NCBI RefSeq assembly: GCF_020379485.1
Contig: NC_063448.1
Location: 9,757,726-9,821,725 of the forward strand
Length of the DNA: 64,000 nucleotides
Reading direction: 5' to 3'
DNA from: Brassica napus
Lineage: Eukaryota; Streptophyta; Magnoliopsida; Brassicales; Brassicaceae
This document shows, piece by piece, positions 1 through 9,561 of the stretch; the stretch's first letter is position 1; each line of letters starts with the position of its first letter. A program made the translations under genes and the position numbers. Under the pieces are notes generated by a model. The model was not told the origin of the DNA and did no database searches. It saw only the letters and a program-made list of their open reading frames with translations.

Positions 1-867
1 AGAGATGTAGGGAAAGTCCCGATTAAAGAGTTATTACTCATTCTAAATACTCCTGGAGTCCACTCATGTTAGATGGAAGTTTGGATTTGAAGTGATTACC
101 GGAAATGTCTAAATAGGACAAGCTGGTTAAATTTGATAGTATAAGAGGTAAATCTCCTCCGGAGAACTGATTTTCTGAAAGGGTTAGATGGGACAGCTTG
201 TTTAAATTGGCCAATGAGCTAAAAATGTTACCACTCAAGTTGTTTGAGAAAGTGCTCATAAATGTTAGCTGGTCTAGGTTGCCAATTGAAGGCTGAACTT
301 CACCTATCAAGCCATTCATACTAAGATCAAGAACTGTGAGATGTGACAAGTTTCCTAGCGAAGATGGAATTTTACCTCCTAAATCATTATGAGAGAGGTC
401 AAGATACATGAGATGAGAAAGGTTTCCTTGTGAAGATGGAATTTCACCAGCCAAGTCATCATTATCAGAAATGTCAAGATGTTTGAGGTGAGAAAGATTT
501 TCTAGTGAAGATGGAATCTTTCCTCTGAGATTGCTATTTGTAAGGGTTAGGTGGTGAAGATGTTGGAGTTTTAAAAGACTAGTGTTTGCTTTCAAAGAGC
601 CATTGAGAAAGATGCTGTCAAGGTTGAGTGATATCACCTCACCGGAATTAGCACTGCATCTGACACCTTTCCAGGAACAGTGATCACTGCTCGTGTTCCA
701 CGAACTTAGAGAGAAATAAAAAAAAGAACATCTGGTTCTGATGCATTGAACGGGAACTCATTTTTGAACTCCAAAAGAGCATCCCTTTGGAGCGTAGCAG
801 AAGCAATAGTGTCGAATATAAGGGAAAAGAAGAAAAGGAATAAATAAGATCGGCTTGGATTCATCAT
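1..867 (-). pseudogene. Leucine-rich-repeat receptor-like protein (RLP), broken, cut by window edge
   Basis: On the minus strand a start at 867 (two ATGs in a row) begins a hydrophobic signal peptide followed by the [11 protein letters not shown] segment and a cysteine-containing N-cap, then about six leucine-rich repeats of the N-L-S-x-L-x-x-L-D-L-S type (20-637). This is the usual layout of plant RLP extracellular regions. Two breaks are visible. A run of eight A at 718-725 shifts the frame between the signal-peptide part and the N-cap. A second frame change lies at about 45-65, after which the LRR continues in another frame (NNSLIGTFPTS) to the window edge. The distal LRRs, membrane segment and tail are outside the window. 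I infer a pseudogene; an assembly error in the homopolymer could explain one break but hardly both. It does not belong to the conserved gene block. Confidence 0.8.
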
Positions 868-2159
868 CCTTCTTTTTTTCTTCTTAAGTTTGTGTGGTAA
901 GTATTGTGTAATGCTTATGGGGCTCCTTTATAGAGCTTTGGTTGCGCAAGTCTTGCGTCAACTCTTGTTGGATTTTGCAGTTGATTTGTCAAGTCTTCTG
1001 TGATCAATGAATTGTCCTACACTCTCCTCGACTTCACTCAAAAGGAGTAAAGGACCATTGATTCATTCCAACCTCTCCCTTGCGGCACGCTATTATTTTA
1101 AACCACTTAAATAATTGTGATTTTCTTTTTTGCAGATTGAACTTCACGTCTCTAGGCAACACCTACGCCAAGTAATCATAGTGTCCACAATCCAATTTCA
1201 CAACCTGACCTCTCTCTCTCTCATACTCATCCTGTCATCAGAAAACATGAACATTAATATCAATTTGAAACTCACCATCCTACAAGCTTTGTCTGGAGTT
1301 TTAATTGAGAAGATACGGATTGACTCAATCTGGACTTTACCTGAAAGATACTGCATTTATCCGTAAGAGTATGTGATACGAACTGTATCTTGCTTTCTTC
1401 TACGGTCTCAGATTAGAACAAAGCTCAATTACATCTGTTCTTCGTTGTCATTCCAAAACCTATTCGAGTCTACCTTTTGGGAGATCAAGTAGTACGCTGG
1501 TTAAACTAACAATTAGAAACCTATTACTAACAGACATATAGAAAATCTTTTTTTTTGTCATTGGACATATAGAAAACCTACTGGCTTACAAAGTGTGTAC
1601 TTCCTTAGGCTTTGATGATATCTCAAAATATTAACCTCTTTTTGGTCAAATCTCAAACTATTAACTAGGTTTTTTGCAAAATTGACTCAAAAATTCAAAG
1701 TCAAACATAAAACTAACCAATGTTTTTTTTGATTTTTCTTTTGTCTTATTCACCCCACAAGTTAATATTATTCACGAAAATGCCATTAGTTTTTTTTTTT
1801 TTTTTCGAAAATGACATTTTTACTCTTCCAACCTCATCATCTTCAAGTATTTACAAGATTGTCATTACAATCAATACACCAACCACCATGAACAATCAAT
1901 TTGAAGCTCTTAATGCACCTCAAGTCGATTTACACTCTCTCTTTCTCACTTGTTATGAACTAAAAACAACATCTCTTTCATTTTGCCTCCATATTCATCC
2001 AAAAAACTCAAGCTTTTGATTCAAATTTTTTTATGGTTGATAGAGCCATTCAAGCATACTATTCTTGGTGGGTTACTTTCGTTTGAGGTTCTGGGTGGTT
2101 GGAGAAGACTCTGTGTGCTAAGGAGGTCATCTCACTAGTTTAAGGTATGAAATTGAATT
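868..2159. other. Intergenic, AT-rich; no gene seen
   Basis: Upstream region of the broken RLP gene followed by AT-rich sequence with a poly-T run near 1790-1805. Open frames here are short and show no recognisable domain. The stretch from about 1620 to 2150 may be the outer end of the Mutator-like element that follows, but I could not find a matching terminal inverted repeat on the other side. Confidence 0.5.
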
Positions 2160-2179
2160 TTTTTTTCCAGATCTGTTCG

Positions 2180-3055
2180 CGTAGAAGACTTACCCGTAAG
2201 CAGTCTGGCTGTAGAAGACTTACGGTTAAGTCTTCTGGTCAAACGGACGACTTACTTGTAAGTCGTTATCTTTGTTTGTTAAAAAAAAATCTAGAGAACA
2301 CCCTGGTAAGTCGTCTAGGATAAACATGTTAGTTTTGCATTTGACCGAATTGTGTCAGATATTTGATTTTTTCTGGACGACTTAATAATAAGTCGTCTCT
2401 GGGAAAACAAAAATTTCAATATTTTATTAAAGCTAGACAACTTATCTGTAAGTCGTCTCAGGTTACTTTTGCAATTGGAAAATAAAACTTAAATATTTAA
2501 CTTTTCCCAGACGACTTACGCGGAAGTCGTCAAGTAAGACGACATACTAGAAAGTCGTCCAGGATAAGCAAAGTCGTCCAGATTTATTTCCTAGATTCTG
2601 GTCAAACCTTGTTTATCTCGGACAACTTTCTCATAAGTCGTCTACTTGGACGACTTTCTCGTAAGTCGTCTACCTGGACGACTTTCAAGTAAGTCGTCTG
2701 GGTAAAGTTAAATATTTAAGTTTCTTTTTCGAATTGCAAACTAACATGAGAAGACTTACAAACAAGTCGTCGAGCTTTAATAAAATATTGAAATTTTTGT
2801 TTACCCATAGACGACTTACTGGTAAGTCGTCCAGGAAAAGTCAAATATCTGACACAATTCGGTCAAAAGCAAAGCTAACCCGTTTTTTCCTAGACGACTT
2901 ACTGGTAAGTCGTCTAGAGTTTTTTTTTAACAAACAAAGCTGGACGGCTTACTTGTAAGTCGTCCGATTTAAAATTCAATTGCAAAAATGACCTGTTTGG
3001 ACGACTTACTGGTAAGTCTTTCAGACGACTTACTGGCATGTCGTCTGTGTCAATG
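2180..3055. repeat. Palindromic AAGTCGTC array, left side of the MULE
   Basis: About 900 bp filled with the 8-mers AAGTCGTC and GACGACTT in both orientations, many paired as GACGACTTAC-NN-GTAAGTCGTC imperfect palindromes of about 22 bp. Spacers are AT-rich and partly duplicated as well. The array ends about 60 bp before the transposase reading frame. Hairpin formation or transposase binding is inference. Confidence 0.85.
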
Positions 3056-3117
3056 TTTAGTAAACATTCATTTTCTCTATGTTTACTAATGTGTTTTATT
3101 TTAAAATTTTGTAGATA

Positions 3118-5429
3118 ATGCGTCAGTTACAGGCAGTGTATGGAGAATGGTTGTTGAAAGATTGTCGTTGGGATTTTGTGGTTGATAATGTCAAAGGAGT
3201 GAGAATCATTTATTTGGGGTAAGGTTCGACACATGCTGAACTTCTTGCAATGGCTCAAGAAGATTATAATCTGGACATGAGCATATAATCTGTGGAGATA
3301 ACCTACTCATTACCAGCAGAAATGATGCTGGCTCCAGACACCCCTCCTATTCATGTTACAAGTGATAGACAAGTTCGAAACTTGCTCGAGATAACCAAAA
3401 CGCATGGAGTACGGCTTTGTGTATCAAGCTGTAGCAAGGTGGAGACGGTCTCAGAGTTCAGGGAAGAAGATGATGAAGCTGATGAATGTTTTGAAGATGA
3501 TGATGATGATTTGGTTGAAGATGAAAATCATGATGGGGAGGAGGACGATGGGGAGGAGGACGATGGGGAGGAGGATGATAGGGACGAGGATGCTGATATC
3601 TCTATTGTTGCTGAAGCGGACGAGAATCGTGAGGATTACAGTGTTTATGGAAAGGTTGAAGTTGAGGATGAGGAATATGATGATATGTGTTTTGAACATT
3701 TAAAAAAGATTGAAGGAGGAAGATCGAATGGTAACAGTATCTACGTCAACAAGAGTTTTGTTAGCAAGGATGCACTGCTTTCAGAGTTGCGGTTGATAGC
3801 AGTGAGGTTTAAGTTCTCCTTCAGAATATACAAGTCAACGAAAACTCTCCTTGTGACACATGTCCGGTTAGTGGTTGTCAATGGAAGATCAGAGTGAGTG
3901 TGAAACATGGGACAAACACGTTTTGGGTAACAAAGTATGTGGAAAAACATACATGCTCAGTGGGAGACCGACTCGCTCAGCGGAGACACTGTACTCCGAA
4001 GTATGTTGGTAGGCTTTTCATTGATCGTGTTGGAATCATTGATGGGTTGAATCCGCATCATATCACTGATGCAATGAAGAACATGTTTGGCATGACGCTT
4101 GATTACACCACTTCATACATAGTACTTTTATATGCACAAACATTGGTGAGAGGATCAGCAGAAGATGGGTATTCGCGTCTGCCATCATATCTCGAGAAAA
4201 TCTCCTTAGGAAATCCCGATTCTATCACGGCTATAGAACTTGATTCTATCAATAGATTTAAGTATCTATTTCTCTCTTTTGGAGCTTCTATCAAAGGTTT
4301 TAAGTATCAAAGAATGGTCATTGTAGTGGATGAGACTCACCTAAGTGGGAAGTATGGAGGTGTTATGTTAGTTGCAGCCACACAAGATGGCAATTTTCAG
4401 ATATTTCCATTGGCTTTTGGGATCGTAGATGCTGAAGATGAACCTTCTTGGAAATGGTTTTTCCCAAAATTGGCTAGTTGTGTATCTGATGAGCAGCCTC
4501 TGGTGATAGTCTCCAACCAGCACACGGCCATTAAAAGTGCATGTGATAAGGTGTTTCCTTGGGCAACCCGAGGAATATGTTATTATCACCTTCAAGATAA
4601 CATTGACAAAAAGTATAAAGGGAAACATCTCTTGTACTTGGTGAAAGGTGCTGCTTATGCTCATACAGTTTCAGATTTTGACCGGTGCATGGCTGAGATA
4701 TGGAGTGCAAACCCGGACCTTGCAACGTATTTGGAGAATGCCGACGTCAGCCTATGGTCAAGGGTTTATTGTCAGGGGGACAGGTACAGCATAAAGACAA
4801 GCAACATCGATGAATCTATTAATTCCGCTATGAAGCAAGCTAGAGGATTTCCGGTTTAGTTCTTGTTGGAGTTCATAAGGGAGAAGCTAGGAAAGTGGTT
4901 TTGGAAAAGGAGAGAAGATGCTTTGAGTCTCCCAACTCAACATAGTCGAGGTGTTGAATACTTGCTTGTTGTTCAATCGGAGATAGCGGATACGATGACG
5001 GTACAACCAATTGATGGATGGCGAATCTTTGTGAAAGGTGGCAAAATGGACTGTGTGGTTGATTTGGAACATGGAAAGTGTGATTGTGGTGTCTATGCAG
5101 TAGAGAAAATACCTTGCTCCCATGCTATAGCTGCTGGAACATCTGTTGGTTTGTATATCTCCACACTTGTATGTCCAGTGTACTCAAAAGATTTTCTGTT
5201 TGCAGGATACTCAGAGAATATATATCCTTGTGTTGGACAACAACTTGAGGAACGCACATGCTTTCCTCCGGATATAAAGCGTGGTCCGGGAAGACAGAAG
5301 AAATCAAGATGGCAATCTTGGTTGGAGCTATCCAGGATGAGAGGACGCAAACCCCGGAAGCAACACAGGGTTTATGGATACTCAAAATGCAAGGAAACTA
5401 GCCATACAAAACCACAATGTAAGAAATGA
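3118..5429 (+). pseudogene. MULE transposase (MuDR type, SWIM zinc finger), degenerate
   Basis: A roughly 770-residue MuDR-like transposase is recognisable. It has an N-terminal plant MuDR region with a long Asp/Glu tract (about residues 120-160), a central DDE domain and a C-terminal SWIM zinc finger (CDCGVYAVEKIPCSH, about 5080-5125). Damage is clear. There are in-frame stops at 3220-3222, 3286-3288 and 4857-4859, the last where the family has Gln, fitting CAG to TAG. There is also a frameshift between about 3858 and 3890. In the DDE domain the first Asp is present in VVDETHLSG, but the second is Asn (codon 4515-4517, in VSNQH where relatives have a D-R/H motif). The third acidic residue lies in NIDESINS. 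The element therefore cannot supply active transposase. The gene converges with the protease pseudogene on the other strand. Confidence 0.9.
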
Positions 5430-5955
5430 CGTGGACGACCTTCAAGTAAGTCGTCCAGAAGGTCGTCCAGGGTTTTTTCTTCCAGAAGACCTTCAAGTTA
5501 GTCGTCCAGTGTTTAGTCTTCGAGAAGACCTTCAAGTAAGTCGTCCAGAAGACCTTAAAGTTAGTCGTTCAGAGTTTTTTCTTCCAGAAGACCTTCAAGT
5601 TAGTCGTTCAGGGTTTTTTCTTCCAGAAGACCTTCAAGTTAGTCGTCGAGTATTTAGTCTTCCAGAATACCTTCAATTAAGTCGTCCAGAAGGTCGTCCA
5701 AGGTTTATTTTTCCAGAAGACCTTCAAGTTAGTCGTCCAGTGTTTAGTCTATGTATTAAAAATTGGTGTTATGAACTTATTTGTGTCAACTTCTTTGTCA
5801 AATTGCACTACCAAATAAATTTAAGAAGGTCTTGCCCTTTATATGATCCGAAAGGTTACAAAAGGTCACTGCACAGAAGACTTTCCAGACTACTTATAGT
5901 TAAGTCGTCCAACATTCCAGACGACTTAACTGTAAGTCTTCTGCGCAGAAGATAG
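5430..5955. repeat. Tandem AAGTCGTC-derived repeats between the two MULE genes
   Basis: Directly after the transposase stop come about ten copies of a unit near CTTCAAGTTAGTCGTCCAG with AGAAGAC spacers (5430-5750), then two inverted pairs at about 5878-5945. Unlike the left array, these are mostly head to tail. They share the TCGTCCAG core with the other arrays of the element. The open frame through them is a repeat by-product, not a gene. Confidence 0.8.
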
Positions 5956-6769
5956 GTTACAAATTAGGGATCAAGTTCAAATACACACATCAGTCTAACC
6001 TATCATACAAAATAATCTAACGTAGCTTGTTTATCACCCCTCATACGCACCCAGGTTGGCATCATTGTCCTTGTTTTCGAACTCATGCGCGTCAAGAAGC
6101 TCTTAAAATATATCCACCGCCATCTTATCCCTCATAGTCTTCCCGTTGGGCTTAGCAAAGTCTTTTTTACTAAACTCTATCCCAAGAGCATGACATTCAA
6201 TGTACTTTAGAGCGTACACGCCACAATCACCAACTCGGGCCGGAGGTATATTGGTCGGCCTCTCATATGTGAATGGCTCCAGGCTGTATTGGGCACGTTG
6301 TTCATCTGAGGAACCGCACTCAACAAGCAGATAAGGGACCATGTAGAGAAAATGCTTCATTACCACATCGAGTTCTTCTGGGGAGATACTGGAACAAATG
6401 CTGTCAAACACGACTATGTGCCTCATAGGGATCGATATCCACATAACAATCCAATGAGTGTCGGTGTAGTTCACTGGCACATAGATATCATCAATATCTC
6501 TCCCCCAATCCTTGTTCGATTGGCAAAATGATGGTGTAGTGCCTGCATAATAATTCCACGCCCCTCCAGGGAGTCTTCTTCCTAAACCGTTCTGATCGGG
6601 CTCCGAGTCCTTAAAATTCTTGAATTTGAATCTCCATTGCTGAGCAAAGAGATGATCAAGGAAGCACATTCTCTCGCTCCTGAAATGTTATGGGTTAGCG
6701 TCGTACCTCTTCCTCAGCACATTAATCCAAGCATCAATATGCTGCATATAAAATAGGGTACAAGTCAGA

Positions 6770-6912
6770 AGATATCAGACGACTTACAAGTAGACGGCTT
6801 ACTGGTAAGTCTTCTACGTAGAAGACTTACCAGACGACTTACAAGTAATTCGTAGACGACTTATTGGTAAGTCGTCTACAAAGAAGACTTATTGGTAAGT
6901 CATCTAAATCAT
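6770..6912. repeat. AAGTCGTC palindromes within the protease pseudogene intron
   Basis: Alternating GACTTAC and GTAAGTC units form several overlapping inverted pairs between two coding segments of the Ulp1-like pseudogene. Same core as the arrays at 2180-3055 and 5430-5955. Confidence 0.8.
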
Positions 6913-8289
6913 AGCAGAAGACTAACACAGTCCTCCAATCACTCTAAGGAGGTCCGGAGGATTTGATACCACCAAGTTCTACTTGTACGTGGTTTTTTAT
7001 CGAGAGGTGTTCTATAATGACTGCAAATACAAAATGTTGAAAAGCAATAAGTTTTTGTAGACTAAACCAAGCTATTATGGGAAAAGCAAACACTTACGGA
7101 CAAGTTTTCAACCAATCAACGGCTCCTTCAACTTCTTCTTGTCAATTGGTGCAAAAGGATTATAGCCTGGATAAAGCTTTTTGTTTGGAATGATCACTTT
7201 GGCCGTGCTGTTTTCCGTTTAAGGAGATTGTTGTGAGGTAGCAAGTTTCCTTGTTCGATTACTCTTTGCACGGCAAAGTGCCAAAGCAGCATCCCTCTTT
7301 TCCAGATATCTAGCATCCTCCTTCTCTAAATCTGAAACAATGGATTGATTTTTGTCCAATAGAACAAGGCTCGGTTCTGGAGCTTTATCTTTCGAGGAAC
7401 TAGCATCTGCGGGCACATCTGGACATTTATCCTCCGGCAAGCTCTTCCTTCCCGCGTTCGTCCCATTAACACTTTCACTCTGCAATATACAAGATGGGTT
7501 TATACAATAATAACCAAAGATCCATTTCAAACAATAATAACCAATGATTTTTTCCAAAGATCCATTTCATACACTATAAACAAAGCACACATGTTCTGAC
7601 ATACAAGAAACAAAGCAAATGCAACTTTTCAGTTCTTATTCTTAAGACTTTGTCTAGTCAATCTCTTATTGGGAGATGATTCGTTACTAACCTCGGGTTC
7701 GAGCATCGGTTTAGGTGGAGGGGTAGTGTTTTGAGCTGATGTCCCTTTCCGTTTTGTGGTGATACCAACCTTCTTCTCCACAGCTTCCACCCTTTCCGAC
7801 AGATACTTGATCTCCTTAAGGCACGTCCCAAACCCTTCCCTCATGGCATCAACTATGTCCTTGAACATGGTTTTAATATCCTCTTTGGTCAACCCACCAA
7901 CAGTCGTAGTCACCTCTGAACGAGCCACTGTATGAACCTCTTCACTAGCCTCTGCAGTTGTCTCTTCACTAGCCTCTTTACGAGCTTTCTTCCAAGGTCT
8001 TGGACTGTCTTCCTTCACTACCTTTTTCTTTGCTAGACTCACAACCGCCGGCTTTGTATTGACCCAAGTACTGGTGACTTCCCAACAATCCATGGTCCAC
8101 TTCCACGGTTTCTTCACAAACATGAGTTTAATTATGTTCTCCGCAGACGTGTCCTCAACATCAAACTCCCATTTTGGAAACATTTCACCAATGTCCTTCT
8201 GAACAAAGTTGATCACCCTAGTCTGCAGTAAATAGAATATATGAACTTAGATATTTGACGGATTAAGAAAGATGGAAAGAAAAGGCTTT

Positions 8290-8575
8290 GCAGACGACTT
8301 ATAATTAAGTCATCTGGAAAGTCTTCCAGCTGGACGACTTAGTAGACGACTTATAATTAAGTTGTCTGGAAAGTCTTCCAGCTGGAAGACTTAGTAGAAG
8401 ACTTTTAATTAAGTAGTCTGGATAGTCTTCCCAGACGACTTAATTATAAGTCTTCTACTAAGTCATCAAGCTGGAAGACTTTCCAGACGACTTAATTATA
8501 AGTCTTCTACTAAGTCGTCCAGTTGGAAGACTTATCAGACGACTTAATTACAAGTTTTCTGCGAAGTCGTCGAGA
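8290..8575. repeat. AAGTCGTC palindromes in the intron between DUF1985 and linker exons
   Basis: About twelve copies of GACGACTTA-ATTA-TAAGTC type palindromes and CTGGAAGACTT spacers, repeated as blocks of about 60 bp, first in one and then in the opposite orientation. The block is therefore itself an imperfect inverted repeat centred near 8425. Confidence 0.8.
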
Positions 8576-8865
8576 CTGAAGTAAATACCTGACTGAGGAT
8601 AGCCTCTTTAAATTGTATGCGTCCTTTGCGACCCTTGTAAGCCAGTATTGGTGGAGACAGATTGTTTGGGAGAGGATTACCATAATTAGCACCCAATTCC
8701 GGGAGAGCTGTGTACACCCAGACCTGGAGAGCTTGCGCAAACCCAATAATAGTGTAACAACCCGAAATATCTTTGCCCTTCATAGAGTCCATCATAGAGT
8801 CGACGAGAAAACAGAGAAAGCGGAAGGGAAAGAGAAGAGGATCGATTGTTGAGCTAGAGCTCAAC

Positions 8866-9561
8866 GCTCTGATACCATTTTAGTAAAATAAAGGATGAAC
8901 AGAAAGATGCTCTTGAGCTCAGCTATGGCAGAAAGAGATCTAAGAGAGAGAAACGACAAAAGGAACTTTTCTGTTATCATTATCAAATGAGAGTTGTGTG
9001 ACTATATACAGTTGTCATAACAACCTAACCGGAACAAACCGGGTATCTATTTCCTTATCACTAAACCGTATTTACATCAATACATCAATATTCCCCCTCA
9101 AGATGGCATGTATATGTTAATAATGTCCATCTTGCCTAAGAGATGCCGGAAGGGAGTAGGATAGAGAGGTTTAGTGAGTATATCAGCAAGCTGATTGGCA
9201 TACCGAACATGAAGAGTCTTGATCTGTCCAAGTAACTTGCTGATATACTCACTAAACCTCTCTATCCTACTCCCTTCCGGCATCTCTTAGGCAAGATGGA
9301 CATTATTAACATATATGTGCCATCTTGAGGGAGAATATTGATGTATTGATGTTGGTTATGTAAATACGGTTTAGTGATAAGGAAATAGATACCCGGTTTG
9401 TTCCGGTTAGGTTGTTATGACAACTGTATATAGTCACACAACTCTCATTTGATAATGATAATAGAAAAGTTCCTTTTGTCGTTTCTCTCTCTTAGCTCTC
9501 TTTCCGCCATAGCTGAGCTCAAGAGCATCTTTCTGTACATCCTTTCTTTTACTAAAATGGT
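8866..9561. mobile_element. Head-to-head pair of Ty1/copia 3-prime ends forming a ~320-bp-arm inverted repeat
   Basis: Left arm 8874-9190 and right arm 9236-9561 are near-identical inverted copies separated by 45 bp. Each arm, read outward from the centre, gives the end of a copia RNase H domain (LADILTKPLYPTPFRHLLGK), a stop, a polypurine tract (GAGGGGGAA on the left, GAGGGAGAA on the right) and an LTR of about 215-225 bp. The right arm has an extra TTGGTTATG-like insertion of about 9-10 bp. On the minus strand the left LTR is followed directly by TGGTATCAGAGC (8877-8866), the primer binding site complementary to initiator tRNA-Met. The rest of the elements is absent. Confidence 0.85.

Larger units (their letters stand above)
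6103..8790 (-). pseudogene. DUF1985/Ulp1-like cysteine protease gene captured by the MULE, broken
   Basis: Reading leftwards: a DUF1985-like C-terminal segment (about 8790-8590, ending at a GT donor), a lysine-rich linker exon (8216-7629, with WKWTMDCW), a further exon (about 7557-7100) and the Ulp1 C-terminal catalytic domain (about 6740-6103). The catalytic set is readable: His in DTHWIVMW, Asp in VVFDSI and Cys in GDCGVYALKYIE, so the active-site residues survive. The frame does not. A TAA at 6688-6690 stands where the flanking frame is continuous, another TAA follows SQQSP near 7220, and a frame change occurs near 7105-7125. The N-terminal half of DUF1985 is missing, apparently cut by the copia fragment at 8866. 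SUMO-protease-like activity is the family property; this copy is probably dead. Confidence 0.85.
2110..8800. mobile_element. Decayed Mutator-like element with captured Ulp1-type protease (KI-MULE / Kaonashi-like)
   Basis: The segment holds a MULE transposase on the plus strand (3118-5429) and, converging on it, a minus-strand gene with DUF1985-like and Ulp1 C-terminal protease parts (6103 to about 8790). MULEs carrying ULP-like genes are an established plant class (KI-MULEs). Short AAGTCGTC/GACGACTT motifs fill the flanks, the gap between the genes and the protease introns, so both genes belong to one unit. Both genes are broken, so this copy is not autonomous. The ends are approximate: no terminal inverted repeat or 9-bp target duplication was identified, and the right end runs into a copia LTR at about 8866. 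Confidence 0.75.

Noticed and set aside
3404..3703. Open frames overlapping the acidic region of the MULE transposase, both strands
   Set aside because: They are frame shadows of the GAGGA/GATGA-rich tract; the transposase frame shows the conserved domains.
5374..5955. 193-residue open frame with repeated DLQVSRP
   Set aside because: By-product of head-to-tail AAGTCGTC repeats after the transposase stop.
2180..8575. Regularly repeated short motifs that look superficially like a CRISPR array
   Set aside because: The repeats are palindromic 8-mers with irregular spacing in both orientations, inside a plant MULE. There are no uniform spacers and no cas genes.
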